From NCBI GenBank assembly GCA_964626565.1, contig CAZVFX010000071.1, forward strand, positions 1 through 35,991: DNA of 35,991 nt, in the 5' to 3' direction. Below, in pieces: positions 16,302 through 25,227 of the stretch. This DNA comes from CAZVFX01 sp964626565. GTDB lineage: Bacteria > Myxococcota_A > UBA9042 > CAIXZC01. Below the pieces are notes generated by a model, which was given only the letters and a program-made list of their open reading frames with translations, made no database searches and was not told where the DNA came from. Each line of letters starts with the position of its first letter. Within the stretch, counting starts at the first letter, position 1. Position numbers and translations under genes: made by a program.

Positions 16302-19300
16302 CCCCGACTCCGTTGCCGTCGCCGTCCGCCTGGTCTGCGTTGGCATCGTCGACGCAGTTGTCGTCGCATCCGGCGGTGGCGCCGCCGGTGCAGGGTGCAT
16401 CGCCCGCCAGACCGCTGTTGTCGCCGTCATCAGGAATATCGTCGCCGTCTGTGTCATGTATCAGGCCGGTGCAGATGGTCTCCCCCGCGACCTTGACCTC
16501 CACTTCGCTGTTTGCATCAATCGCGGCGAACAAGGTGCCGTCGGGGCCCGGTGCAGTTGTCGGATCCGGCCGCCCTGCGACAACCAGTTGCACCTCCTCT
16601 CCGGCAGTGTAGGGAGCGGACCAAAGCTTCAGTTCGTAGTGTCCGGGGTTGGTGTGCATCTCTGAACAGTTACTTGAGAGGAAGACCTTTATCTGGTCGT
16701 AAACACGGCCGGTTTCGTTGAAGAAGTCGTACTTGTCCAGGATGGTGGCCGGAGGCGAAGAGGAGTCAATGAGCCGCTCCCAGTTCCCGCTGATGGAGTC
16801 CTTTCCTTCGATGTAGAAGTCGTGGGTACTGCCTCCCACCTCAGGCTCGGTCCAGATGCGGAAGTAGATCTTGTGGAACGCGGTGCCCACCGGTGCGGAG
16901 TAGCTTTGCTTCACGTTACAGCTACTGGCGTCACCCTCCGCCTTTGCGTCCTCTTCGTGCAGCGACGGATCCGGTGACGGATTATCGAGGGACGGGGGTG
17001 TCAGGCTCTTCACTGCATAGACCACCTGCCGTTCCAGTGTGTAATCGTTGAACTCATCCAGCCCCTTGTTGGAGGACATGTCGATGGCGATTCCGGTAAA
17101 GAACCAGGCTGCCCACGCGTCGTCAAAGGTGCGCTCCACCGAGAGTTTCATGGTGAAGGGTGTGGTGGGCTCGGGTTTAGACATCACGTCACCCGCGCAA
17201 CAGTCCTGCGCGTGGGCTTCAATCGCGCTCTCGCGATAGATCCAGGCGTGGTTCCACATATCGGTGACGGTGCGGCCGAAATGGAAGCCGGACTGCAGAC
17301 CATCGGCCGAGATGATGAACTCCTGGTCTCCGGAATTGTGGCTGCCGTCCGAGTCGGACCCGCAGCACTGGCGGGTTTCGTGTGACAGCAGGAACAGCCG
17401 GGCGGGAGCTGCGGCTGAGTGGTAGCCGCGGTAGGTCGGGCTGGTCAGGTCAACGGTAGCCTCGAAGTTGAGGTAGCTGTTTACCGTCAGCCAGGTCATG
17501 ACGTGTTTGGCCACGAACATGGGAGCCTGTCGATCATAGCCCGGGTCATCGCCGTACGTGTGCACCCCTCGCGCAGGCCCGAAGAACCGGCCCATGTTCT
17601 GGTAGTTCCCTTGGAAGATAATCTCCAAAGTGGACGCATCGAGGTCCACTGCCACAAAGAAGCGCAACCCCGGCTCCTCACGCTGCAGGTATTTACCCAG
17701 CGAAAACACAAACATCTCGTCGGGAATCTCGAATGCCGCGTACTCGCTGCCTACAGTTGCGGCATCAAAGAGCGTTATCAACGCGGCGGTGTTGAGGGAT
17801 GTCGCCCCCGACAGCGGGAACGACACCGCAGCCAGTGTGCCGGTCACGAAGTCGGGACTGGCGGGGTTTTGAAGAACGATATCAAAGGGCACCGTGCCGT
17901 CCTCTTCCTGGCAGGCCAACGCGCTGCCATCCTCGGCGCAAGCCCAGACGCCCATTTTGCACAGGTCGACGTCCGGACCATCGCACGCCTCTCCCACCGC
18001 CTCGAAACCTTCATCGATCTCGTCGTCGCAGTCGTCATCCTTGCCGTTGCACAGTTCCTGCTCCTGGCAAACGTCGCATGTGTCGCCCACTCCGTTATCG
18101 TTCCAGTCCGCCTGGCCCGGGTTGGGATCGTCCGGGCAGTTGTCGTTGCAGTCCGCAAGTTCCCCGTCACCACACGTATGATCGAAGCCGGTTGACGGCA
18201 CCTGATCCTCATCGGGGTCGGGCAGGCCGGCGCAGCTACCTGCATCGCAAACGTCCAGGGTGGTCGCCGGATCCAGGTCGTCGCATGCTTCCAAATTGTT
18301 TTCGTATTGGCAGCCCTCAACACTGTCGCAAGAGTCATTTGTACACACGTTGGAGTCGTCACAATCCACCGGCTGCCCCAGGCACTCACCCGCTTCGCAG
18401 AAGTCCTCCTCGGTGCACTGGTCCAGGTCGTCGCATGGCGCGGCCGCAGGCTCGTACTTGCAGCCGCTCTCGGCATCGCAACTGTCCGCGGTGCAGACGT
18501 TTCCATCATCACACTCGGCCGGCACGCCGCCGCACAAGCCTTCGGCGCACTGGTCGCCGGTAGTGCAAAGACTGCCGTCGTCGCAATCGCTCTCGGTGGG
18601 AAGGTATTGGCACTCTCCCGTCTCGGGGATGCAGGTGTCGGCAGTACAGATGTTGGCATCGTCGCACTCCGGGAAGGGACCGGCGACGCAGAAACCGTCC
18701 TCGCAGTGGTCGTTCAACGAGCACAGATTGAGGTCGTCGCAGGGCCCTTCGTTGTCCAGGTAGTAACACCCGACGTCCGGGGCGCACGCGTCGTCGGTAC
18801 AAACGTTTCCGTCGGAGCAGTTCACCGGCAGCCCCAGGCAGAACATGCTGGCGCAGGTGTCGTCGGCGGTGCACGCGTTGCCGTCATCGCAGGCAGAGGT
18901 GTTGGCTACCTGGACGCAGCCGCCTTGTTGCGGCACGCACTGGTCGTCGGTGCAGGCGTTCCCGTCGTCGCAGTCGAGTTGTCCCATAGGGCTGCACACC
19001 CCTTCGCTGCACACGTCCGGGGTGGTACACGGATTGCTGTCGTCACAGGGCAGAGCGTTGGCTGCGAAAACGCAGCCTGTATCCGGGTCGCACGAGTCAT
19101 CGGTGCACAGGTTCAGGTCGTCGCACACTACCGGGCTCCCGCTGCACACCCCGTCAAGACAAGTATCGTTGGTGGTACAAGACGTACCGTCATTACAAGG
19201 TATTGTGTTGGTGTTAAAAACACAGCCGCCGGTGTCGGGGACGCAAGCGTCGTCGGTGCAGGGATTGCCGTCGTCGCACGCGACAAACTGCTGTCCCACG

Positions 19301-21135
19301 CAGTCAGCCGAGACGCAGTGGTCCAGCAGAGTACATGGGTTGCCGTCGTCGCAAGCCAGGTCGTTGGCCACAAAAACGCAGCCGGTTTCCGCCGAGCAGG
19401 AATCGTCGGAGCACGGGTTGTCGTCATCGCACTTGATGAAGTCGCCCAGGCACTCTCCTTCTACGCACGCATCCCCTTCGGTGCACATGCTCTCGTCGTC
19501 GCACGGCTCCCCCTCATCCACAGGAGTCATCGCACATTCAGCAGTTTTCGGATCGCACAGGTTCTTGCTGCAGGTCGAGTCTTCGGCAGAGTCGCACTCC
19601 ACTACACTTGCGGCATCGATTATGCACACGCTGGGAAACGACTCGAGGTCGCACACCAGCACGCCGTTGCACAGGTCCTCGTCGTCGTGTTCGTCACAAT
19701 CAGCGTCGGATTCGCACTGGCACAGGTTTTCTGCGCCGGGGACGCACGCTCCTTGGCTGCACTGGTCACCTTCCGTGCACTCGTTGCCGTCATCGCAAAA
19801 AGCTTGGTTGGCAACGTTCTGGCACTCACCGGTTTCTTGGTCGCAGCCGTCATCAGTGCACGGGTTGTCGTCGTCGCAGGAGACCTGGTCTGCCCCCGCG
19901 ATACATTCACCCTCCTCGCAGGAATCCCCGAGGGTGCACATGTTGCCGTCGTCGCAACTGCCGGCCACCGGCGTGGCAACACATCCGACTGCCACATCGC
20001 AAGAGTCCGAAGTGCACACTTCGCCATCGTCGCAGGCCAGCGGTTCGCTAACGCAGAGCCCGGCCACGCACGTGTCCCCGGTGGTGCACATGTTGCCGTC
20101 GTCGCAACCGCCCTCGACATCGGAATAGAGGCATTCACCGGTCTCCGGGTCACAGGCGTCCAGGGTACATTCATTTTCATCGTCGCAAGACTTCTCGGCC
20201 CCCGGCGCGCACGTACCTTCGCTACACTCGTCACCTTCGGTACACGCGTCGCCGTCGTCGCACGGGGCTGCGGCAGGCACGTGCTGGCAGCCCGACTCGG
20301 GCAGGCAGCTATCCGCGGTGCACACCTCGCCGTCATCGCAATCCAGGGTGACCGTGCCCACGCAGTTGCCGTCAGCGCAAGTGTCGGCGGTGGTACAGAG
20401 GCTGCCGTCATCGCAGGGTAGGGTGTTGGTGTCAGAAACGCAGCCTTCCGCACTGTCGCAATTGTCGTCGGTGCAGGGGTTGGCATCGTCGCAATCAAGG
20501 GCTGGTCCGGCCATACACACCCCCAACTCGCACTGATCTCCGATGGTGCAGGCATCGCCGTCGTCGCAATTGATTTCATCCTGGTTGGTATGCTCGCACT
20601 CGCCGCCGGCCGGATTGCACGCATCGATGGTGCACGGATTGTCATCGTCACAATCGGTGACCGCGCCCGCGACGCACTCTCCGTCCACGCACCCGTCGCC
20701 GGTGGTACACGCGTTGCCGTCGTCGCAGGGAAGGGCGTCGATGGTGAAAACGCAGCCCGAGGAAGGATCGCACGTATCATTGGTACACTGATCTTCGTCG
20801 TCGCACACTAGCGCGTCTCCCGGCTGGCACTGGCCGTCCGGCCCGCACGCGTCGCCAGCGGTACACTCGTCGCCGTCATCGCAAACCGCACCCTCCTGGA
20901 TCTCGTTGACGCACTGGCCGTCCGTGCATGAATCCACAGTGCACGGATTGGAGTCGTCGCAGTCGTCTCCGACTTCGCACTCGGGTTCGAAACCTTCGTT
21001 GCCGATGTCGGCCGGCCCCGCCACCTCAGAGCAGCTTGGGCACGCACCAGTATCGCACGACTCGGCTCCCTCGTCGCCTCCACACCCGGCAGCAGTCACT
21101 ACGGCCAGGACCAATAATAGAAACGCGCTTCGCAT
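16288..21135 (-). CDS. Giant Cys-repeat lipoprotein (about 34 CDDGNxCT modules)
   Basis: A 1615-residue predicted surface lipoprotein with signal peptide MRSAFLLLVLAVVTAAGC and a GGAGG site just before the ATG. Residues ~50-1010 contain about 34 copies of a Cys module of the type CDDGNxCTxDxC, in alternating long and short forms of roughly 20 residues, with a less regular stretch near the middle (CDEHDDEDLC). Then follow a thrombospondin-3-like Ca motif (DCNDNCPDDPNPGQADWNDNGVGDTC), a MopE-like CNGKDDDCDDEIDEGF motif, a globular region of ~450 residues without recognised homology, and a second thrombospondin-3-like motif at the very end (DNCVDDANADQADGDGNGVGDVC). High Asp content suggests calcium-stabilised stalks. 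It is transcribed from a likely promoter at 21165-21193 and coupled to the downstream metallopeptidase. Confidence 0.85.
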   Translation of the reverse strand: MRSAFLLLVLAVVTAAGCGGDEGAESCDTGACPSCSEVAGPADIGNEGFEPECEVGDDCDDSNPCTVDSCTDGQCVNEIQEGAVCDDGDECTAGDACGPDGQCQPGDALVCDDEDQCTNDTCDPSSGCVFTIDALPCDDGNACTTGDGCVDGECVAGAVTDCDDDNPCTIDACNPAGGECEHTNQDEINCDDGDACTIGDQCELGVCMAGPALDCDDANPCTDDNCDSAEGCVSDTNTLPCDDGSLCTTADTCADGNCVGTVTLDCDDGEVCTADSCLPESGCQHVPAAAPCDDGDACTEGDECSEGTCAPGAEKSCDDENECTLDACDPETGECLYSDVEGGCDDGNMCTTGDTCVAGLCVSEPLACDDGEVCTSDSCDVAVGCVATPVAGSCDDGNMCTLGDSCEEGECIAGADQVSCDDDNPCTDDGCDQETGECQNVANQAFCDDGNECTEGDQCSQGACVPGAENLCQCESDADCDEHDDEDLCNGVLVCDLESFPSVCIIDAASVVECDSAEDSTCSKNLCDPKTAECAMTPVDEGEPCDDESMCTEGDACVEGECLGDFIKCDDDNPCSDDSCSAETGCVFVANDLACDDGNPCTLLDHCVSADCVGQQFVACDDGNPCTDDACVPDTGGCVFNTNTIPCNDGTSCTTNDTCLDGVCSGSPVVCDDLNLCTDDSCDPDTGCVFAANALPCDDSNPCTTPDVCSEGVCSPMGQLDCDDGNACTDDQCVPQQGGCVQVANTSACDDGNACTADDTCASMFCLGLPVNCSDGNVCTDDACAPDVGCYYLDNEGPCDDLNLCSLNDHCEDGFCVAGPFPECDDANICTADTCIPETGECQYLPTESDCDDGSLCTTGDQCAEGLCGGVPAECDDGNVCTADSCDAESGCKYEPAAAPCDDLDQCTEEDFCEAGECLGQPVDCDDSNVCTNDSCDSVEGCQYENNLEACDDLDPATTLDVCDAGSCAGLPDPDEDQVPSTGFDHTCGDGELADCNDNCPDDPNPGQADWNDNGVGDTCDVCQEQELCNGKDDDCDDEIDEGFEAVGEACDGPDVDLCKMGVWACAEDGSALACQEEDGTVPFDIVLQNPASPDFVTGTLAAVSFPLSGATSLNTAALITLFDAATVGSEYAAFEIPDEMFVFSLGKYLQREEPGLRFFVAVDLDASTLEIIFQGNYQNMGRFFGPARGVHTYGDDPGYDRQAPMFVAKHVMTWLTVNSYLNFEATVDLTSPTYRGYHSAAAPARLFLLSHETRQCCGSDSDGSHNSGDQEFIISADGLQSGFHFGRTVTDMWNHAWIYRESAIEAHAQDCCAGDVMSKPEPTTPFTMKLSVERTFDDAWAAWFFTGIAIDMSSNKGLDEFNDYTLERQVVYAVKSLTPPSLDNPSPDPSLHEEDAKAEGDASSCNVKQSYSAPVGTAFHKIYFRIWTEPEVGGSTHDFYIEGKDSISGNWERLIDSSSPPATILDKYDFFNETGRVYDQIKVFLSSNCSEMHTNPGHYELKLWSAPYTAGEEVQLVVAGRPDPTTAPGPDGTLFAAIDANSEVEVKVAGETICTGLIHDTDGDDIPDDGDNSGLAGDAPCTGGATAGCDDNCVDDANADQADGDGNGVGDVCE

Positions 21136-21164
21136 ACCTGCCTCCGGATCCTTGTTGCTTCAAG

Positions 21165-21193
21165 ATTCTAACGGTTTTGCTCCAAATTCTCCA
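21165..21193 (-). promoter_or_regulatory. Probable sigma70-type promoter of the giant Cys-repeat gene
   Basis: On the minus strand TGGAGA (-35, 4/6) is separated by 17 bases from TAGAAT (-10, 5/6). The expected start of transcription, near 21158, would leave a ~22-base leader that contains the GGAGG site of the gene starting at 21135. Confidence 0.5.
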
Positions 21194-21209
21194 CTGATCT
21201 GTTATTCTA

Positions 21210-21244
21210 GGCCGGAGGCCGGAGGTTGGAGGCTGGAGGAACGG
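21210..21244 (+). repeat. Heptanucleotide repeat (GGCTGGA family) upstream of the methyltransferase
   Basis: Four tandem heptamers (GGCCGGA, GGCCGGA, GGTTGGA, GGCTGGA) followed by GGAACGG. The same heptamer and almost the same tail recur at 30798-30825 and 32300-32324, so this is a dispersed family rather than a local slippage event. It lies in the intergenic region before the gene at 21295. Confidence 0.8.
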
Positions 21245-21294
21245 CTAAAGGCCTTGGATTATAGAAGGGCCGTGACTGTGAGGGAGCGGGCAGG

Positions 21295-22194
21295 ATGTCC
21301 AAAGGACGCAAGAAACAGAAGTCCACCAGCACCAGCGCCTTTGGCACCAAGGGCAGGTATGGCCACGATTCCTCCAAGTTCTACAATACCCGCATGTACG
21401 CGGGCGAGAGCCCTCCCGAGAAAGTGGACTACATCGACAACGCGGTCGCAGGTGAAGATTTGGACAAGGTCTTCTGCCACACCAGCGAGGCCATGACCGA
21501 ACTGCCCGACAATAGCGTCCACCTCATGGTCACCTCCCCTCCCTACAACGCCAGCAAGGAGTACGACGACGACTTGTCGCTCAAAGAATACCTGGCCCTG
21601 CTGAAACGGGTCTTTGCCGAAACCCACCGCGTGCTGGCCACCGGCGGCAGAGCGTGTATCAACATCGCGAACCTGGGCCGAAAGCCGTACATCCCGCTGC
21701 ACGCCATGATCATTAATGACATGCTGGACATCGGTTACTACATGCGGGGAGAGATCATCTGGGACAAGGGTTCGAGCGCGGGCGGTTCCTGCGCCTGGGG
21801 AAGCTGGCGGGCCGCGTCCAACCCGGTGCTGAGAGATGTCCACGAGTACATTCTGGTCTTTTGCAAGGACTCCTTCAAACGCCCTAAGGCCGGCAACGAA
21901 AGCACCATTGGAAGGGACGAGTTCCTGGAGTCGACCAAGAGCGTCTGGACTTTTAATGCAGCCTCGGCCAAGAGCGTCGGCCATCCCGCTCCGTTCCCGG
22001 AAGAACTGCCTTCCCGGCTCATCGACCTCTACACCTTTAAGGGCGATGTGGTCCTGGACCCGTTTTGCGGTGCGGGAACCACTTGTGTTGCGGCGAAGAA
22101 GCTTGGCCGCCGGTACGTCGGCTACGACATCAGCGAGGAGTACGTGGAGCTTGCCCAACGTCGTATAGCCGACTCGGCAAAGAACTCCAAATGA
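21295..22194 (+). CDS. Orphan beta-class DNA methyltransferase (N4-cytosine or N6-adenine)
   Basis: A 299-residue site-specific DNA methyltransferase of the DNA_methylase N4/N6 family. The catalytic motif IV TSPPYN (S81-P-P-Y84) comes first, and the SAM-binding motif I DPFCGAGTT (about residues 255-263) near the C-terminus, which is the beta-class order. The SPPY form is found in many N4-cytosine enzymes, but some N6-adenine enzymes also have it, so the base is not settled. VGYDISEEYVELAQRR closes the SAM-binding part. A conserved-looking central stretch (WDKGSSAGGSCAWGSW) probably helps read the target. No restriction endonuclease lies next to it, so it is an orphan, perhaps regulatory or anti-restriction. 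Its stop overlaps the ATG of the following membrane protein gene. Confidence 0.9.
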   Translation: MSKGRKKQKSTSTSAFGTKGRYGHDSSKFYNTRMYAGESPPEKVDYIDNAVAGEDLDKVFCHTSEAMTELPDNSVHLMVTSPPYNASKEYDDDLSLKEYLALLKRVFAETHRVLATGGRACINIANLGRKPYIPLHAMIINDMLDIGYYMRGEIIWDKGSSAGGSCAWGSWRAASNPVLRDVHEYILVFCKDSFKRPKAGNESTIGRDEFLESTKSVWTFNAASAKSVGHPAPFPEELPSRLIDLYTFKGDVVLDPFCGAGTTCVAAKKLGRRYVGYDISEEYVELAQRRIADSAKNSK

Positions 22195-24017
22195 AGCTCG
22201 GGCACTGGCTCGCACTGGCTGCAGCCGGCGTAGCGCTGGTCGCCACCGCAACCTACGTCTTCCGTGACGTCGGCTACATCTACGAAGAGATCTTCCCGCA
22301 CCAGCGAGTGTTGCCACAGGTGCTGGAGCGAGACTTTGGGATGACGAGAGAGAGCGGACATGGGGGAGGTCCCTCGGCAGTGCTTCGCTCGGCTCGGGAT
22401 GACAAATTGGAGAACGGCGATGGATCTGAATGCCGCACCGTCGTGTCGTCACAATGGCCGACCTTCGCTATCGCTTGCGGCGATTCGGTCTGGCCGATCC
22501 TGAGTGAGACCTACCAGGGCAACTGGTTTTACTACGCCAGCTACCTGTGGCAATTGCCTTTCGGCGACTCTGTGGGTTCGCTTCGTTTGATGGCTGTGCT
22601 CATCGGGGTGTTTGGTCTCTGGCTGCTTTTTGTAGTTGTGCGGCGTGAGGAAGGTACCGTGGCGGGATTGGTTGCCGCCGGGTTGCTCGCCTGCCACAAC
22701 GTGTACGTAGCCTCTTCCGGACTGGCCTACTACTACGAAACCATGCCCATGCTGTTTGTGCTGGGAGCGTACGCGGTTTTGCAGAGGGACCGGCCCGTTC
22801 TTTCCGTGCTGCTGCTTTCCGCAGCCGTGTCGCTCAAGGCGACGGTTGGAATCCTGGTGCTGCCCTTTGCCTGGCTCTACTGGCGCAGGAGGGAGTTGTT
22901 CATGGGCGGAAAGGTACGCCTGTTCGCTTCCACCGCGTTCGTGATTCCCCAGCTTCCGTTCATTATCCACGAGTTGGTGTGCGTGATTCGCGATGTCCCG
23001 GAGTCATCCTTCTTCCACACCCTGGCCAGCCGGGGCGACACCCTGTCCGACTGGACCCGCATTCCGTCCATGCTGTGGCATTCCCTGGCCTGGTTGTTTG
23101 CGTTCGGCGGCAACCTCAACGGCATAACCGGCCCGCTCTTCGGGCGCGAAGAGATGCCCTGGCTGCGCGTCGACCTTCTGTTGCTGTTCGGCACCGCCCT
23201 GGCCCTGGCAGCCTATGGGTGGAAGAAAAAAACCGCCCTTCCCCTCGAGAAGTTCGGCTTGCTATGTATGGCGGCAGCCTTTTTCGAATCCGTAGTCCTC
23301 TACGCCACCGCCACCGACATCCAGGCATACGTTTACGTCTTGCCTTTTTTCGTAGCGGTCAACGCCATCTTCGCCTGTCGTTTCTCTGTGTGGTTGTCGG
23401 CAAGGATGGGCTGGAGTGGTGGCGGAATAGGTTTCTTCCCCACCGGGGGAAGCGCCCCAAGCAACTCCGCCCAAAGGAGCTGCAAGTGGCGAAGGGGGAC
23501 TAGCTTGTTGCTCGCCACCGTCATCGCCCTGCACGCTGTGCAACTGGTCGAGCTCGTATACGACTCGACCAAACCCGCCCGTCTCATCGCTTCGGCGGAA
23601 GCCCAACAGCAGATCTGCGACGCGGTAGCTGATACTGACGCGACAATCATCACCACCAACTACAACCACATCGGCATGCTCGAGCACTGCACCGGCAGCA
23701 AGGTGCAACCCATTCACGCCTATTTCCCCCTCTCCCCCGGGGGCACCGGCGACCAATTGCAAGCCAGCCTGCAAACCGCCGGCCGAGCACTCCTCGACCG
23801 CTGGCCCGATGCCACCTACCTCTTCGACACCGCGTCGAGCAGGGTGTGGGAGGCAAGAGAAGGTAGCGTACTGGCCGGCGAAGAGGAGGACCTGATCTTC
23901 CTGCGCCTGAAGACGTTGACCGCGGAAGCCGCAGCCAAGGGCAGGCACCCCCGTGTCCTCGCGCAAGGCCGCGGGGTAGGGAATGACACCGTAATGTCGC
24001 TCATTCGGTTCGAATAG
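22191..24017 (+). CDS. Polytopic membrane protein, GT-C/PMT-like, with two in-frame repeat insertions
   Basis: A 608-residue membrane protein whose ATG overlaps the methyltransferase stop (ATGA). It has an N-terminal membrane span (about residues 5-22), a first extracytoplasmic loop, and about ten further hydrophobic segments up to residue ~475, then a soluble C-terminal domain of ~140 residues. Topology and motifs such as YYYETMPMLF and the loop ending CGDSVWPILSETYQGNW resemble lipid-dependent GT-C sugar transferases, but substrate and family are unproven. Two segments look inserted: residues ~51-88 (nucleotides ~22341-22452) and residues ~409-442 (23416-23515). Their DNA resembles non-coding dispersed repeats, and they fall in polar stretches between hydrophobic regions, where a protein could tolerate them. 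The reading frame is intact through both. Confidence 0.75.
   Translation: MKLGHWLALAAAGVALVATATYVFRDVGYIYEEIFPHQRVLPQVLERDFGMTRESGHGGGPSAVLRSARDDKLENGDGSECRTVVSSQWPTFAIACGDSVWPILSETYQGNWFYYASYLWQLPFGDSVGSLRLMAVLIGVFGLWLLFVVVRREEGTVAGLVAAGLLACHNVYVASSGLAYYYETMPMLFVLGAYAVLQRDRPVLSVLLLSAAVSLKATVGILVLPFAWLYWRRRELFMGGKVRLFASTAFVIPQLPFIIHELVCVIRDVPESSFFHTLASRGDTLSDWTRIPSMLWHSLAWLFAFGGNLNGITGPLFGREEMPWLRVDLLLLFGTALALAAYGWKKKTALPLEKFGLLCMAAAFFESVVLYATATDIQAYVYVLPFFVAVNAIFACRFSVWLSARMGWSGGGIGFFPTGGSAPSNSAQRSCKWRRGTSLLLATVIALHAVQLVELVYDSTKPARLIASAEAQQQICDAVADTDATIITTNYNHIGMLEHCTGSKVQPIHAYFPLSPGGTGDQLQASLQTAGRALLDRWPDATYLFDTASSRVWEAREGSVLAGEEEDLIFLRLKTLTAEAAAKGRHPRVLAQGRGVGNDTVMSLIRFE
22338..22410 (+). 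repeat. Dispersed repeat-like element inside a coding sequence (R1)
   Basis: The stretch starts GGGATGACGAGAGAGAGCGG and ends CTCGGGATGACAAATTGG, so a GGGATGAC direct repeat brackets a core containing GGTCCCTC and GCTTCGCTCGG. The core resembles a class of short intergenic repeats seen in many environmental bacterial genomes (ending in GCTTCGCTCGGGATGACA); that comparison is from memory. Here it is translated as part of the membrane protein at 22191-24017. Only one copy was seen in this window. Confidence 0.55.
23416..23515 (+). repeat. Hairpin repeat R2, copy inside a coding sequence
   Basis: Begins GTGGTGGCGGAATAGG, then a CTTCCCC/GGGGGAAG hairpin, then a second imperfect hairpin (GCAACTCC/GGAGCTGC), then GGCGAAGGGGGACTAGC and TTGTT. 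The same order of blocks occurs in an intergenic copy at 28140-28215, where the second stem has a different sequence. In this copy it is read through in frame by the gene at 22191-24017. Confidence 0.75.
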
Positions 24018-24077
24018 GTCTGCCGGCCGTTCTCAGTTCGCGGTTGCCCAGACCCCACGCCTCCTCAGACTGGATTG

Positions 24078-25070
24078 CTAATCATCCAGGCTGGGATCAT
24101 GCCCACCTTCACCCATGGTTTCGGGCGCGTCGATTTCGAGGAGAGGACCGTCGCTCGGGCTGATCCCTCCGATGGTCATTTCGTTGATGATCCGGGTCTC
24201 GGGATCCGGCGCGGGCTCCACCTTGGTGGGCGGGCTCGGCTCCATGGGCGGAATGCCCGCGGGAACCGGGGTGATCACCTGCTCGATTACGTCGGCGGGC
24301 TGTGGCGGCAGCGGAGGTGGTTCCTCCTCTATCGCACCCGCGTTTACCTTGGGCTCTTCGGTACCGATGATGAGCACCTCCGGGGCGGGGGGTTGCGGCT
24401 CGAGAGGCAACTCCGGCGCCCTGGCCCCCGCTTGAATGTTCAGGGGAGGAACGTCGGCCAGGCCAGGGTCGTTGGGCTGGACGCCCGCCTGGCCGGGGAG
24501 TATCGCCGACTTGAGCGCCTCGTCGTCTGCAGGTGGCGGGGGCGGCGGCTTGTCCGGGTCGATTCCCCTCGTCACCGGAGTATCAACCTCCAGGTCATCC
24601 GGTTTGTCTTCCGGTTTTGCCTCAGGCGGTTTCGGTTTGGGCGGTTCCTCAGGCATCTCCGGAGCCGCACCCCCGTCATAATGCAACTCCTGGGCTTCTA
24701 TCGTCGCCGCCTTCTTCGGTGGGTCGTCGGCCTGGGCGCCTTGGACCATGTTTCTCGAGCACTCAGCCATGGTCGCCGCGGACGCAGCCACAAACGCCGC
24801 GGTCATCACCCCCTTCATGAACTTGCGCCGCGCATGTTTCTTCAGATCCACGTGACTGACCATGGTGAGCAACGAATCGTTGGGGATCGACTTGAGGATC
24901 TCGAACTCAGCGTCCGATAGGTCAGTCCCCAGCTCCTGTAGAGCCGATTCGCGGTTGTCCAGCAACGCCTGCCTGAACACCGGGTCGCTGGCAGCCTTCA
25001 CCAGCACCTTCTCAATGCCAATGGGGATCTTCACCCGCCGCGTTCGATGTACTCCCCTCGATTTCGACAT
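24078..25070 (-). CDS. Leader-domain protein with Tat-like signal and long Pro/Glu-rich tail (paralog 4)
   Basis: A 330-residue member of the four-paralog family in this operon. About residues 13-70 (KIPIGIEKVLVKAASDPVFR...LSDAEFEILKSIPNDSLLTMV) form a helical domain shared by all four. It resembles the Nif11/NHLP-type and related leader domains of RiPP precursors (pattern A-x-D-x-x-F-R-x-x-LL-x-x-R-x-x-AL). Then comes KKHARRKFMKG, a twin-arginine-like motif (R-R-K-F-M-K), and a hydrophobic stretch ending at a Cys (MAEC). The remaining ~220 residues are Pro/Glu/Asp-rich, with poly-Pro and several VLIIG / IIPP-type hydrophobic islands, ending EIDAPETMGEGGHDPSLDD. A GGAGG site precedes the ATG. 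It is the last gene of the operon, after the radical SAM gene, and much longer than its paralogs. Function inferred: substrate of the radical SAM enzyme. Confidence 0.7.
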   Translation of the reverse strand: MSKSRGVHRTRRVKIPIGIEKVLVKAASDPVFRQALLDNRESALQELGTDLSDAEFEILKSIPNDSLLTMVSHVDLKKHARRKFMKGVMTAAFVAASAATMAECSRNMVQGAQADDPPKKAATIEAQELHYDGGAAPEMPEEPPKPKPPEAKPEDKPDDLEVDTPVTRGIDPDKPPPPPPADDEALKSAILPGQAGVQPNDPGLADVPPLNIQAGARAPELPLEPQPPAPEVLIIGTEEPKVNAGAIEEEPPPLPPQPADVIEQVITPVPAGIPPMEPSPPTKVEPAPDPETRIINEMTIGGISPSDGPLLEIDAPETMGEGGHDPSLDD

Positions 25071-25227
25071 GTCTGCCTCCTACTTAGCGTATCCCCAAGC
25101 CTCTACTGCACATCTGTTGCCGGCTGTGCGTGGAGGGACGTCTCTTGGACCCGTGCTCGGAAGCCAAGAGGCGGTCCCGGAAAGAGAGCTGCAGACGGCA
25201 AATGTGATCCAGAACTCGGCACACCTC

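Noticed and set aside
18307..20421. A 704-codon open frame on the plus strand opposite the giant Cys-repeat gene, plus other long frames there.
   Set aside because: It is a mirror of a repetitive, GC-rich gene; its translation is a monotonous Val/Ala/Gly pattern with no start signal or domain. The minus-strand frame has a signal peptide, ribosome-binding site and promoter.
18000..20900. Regular spaced repeats that at first look like a CRISPR array.
   Set aside because: The repeats are translated Cys modules with codon-level variation and no constant repeat or unique spacers; no cas genes are present.
24068..24090. Short hairpin CTGGAT...ATCCAG at the end of the fourth paralog gene.
   Set aside because: Only six base pairs, overlaps the stop codon and has no T run; not a convincing terminator.
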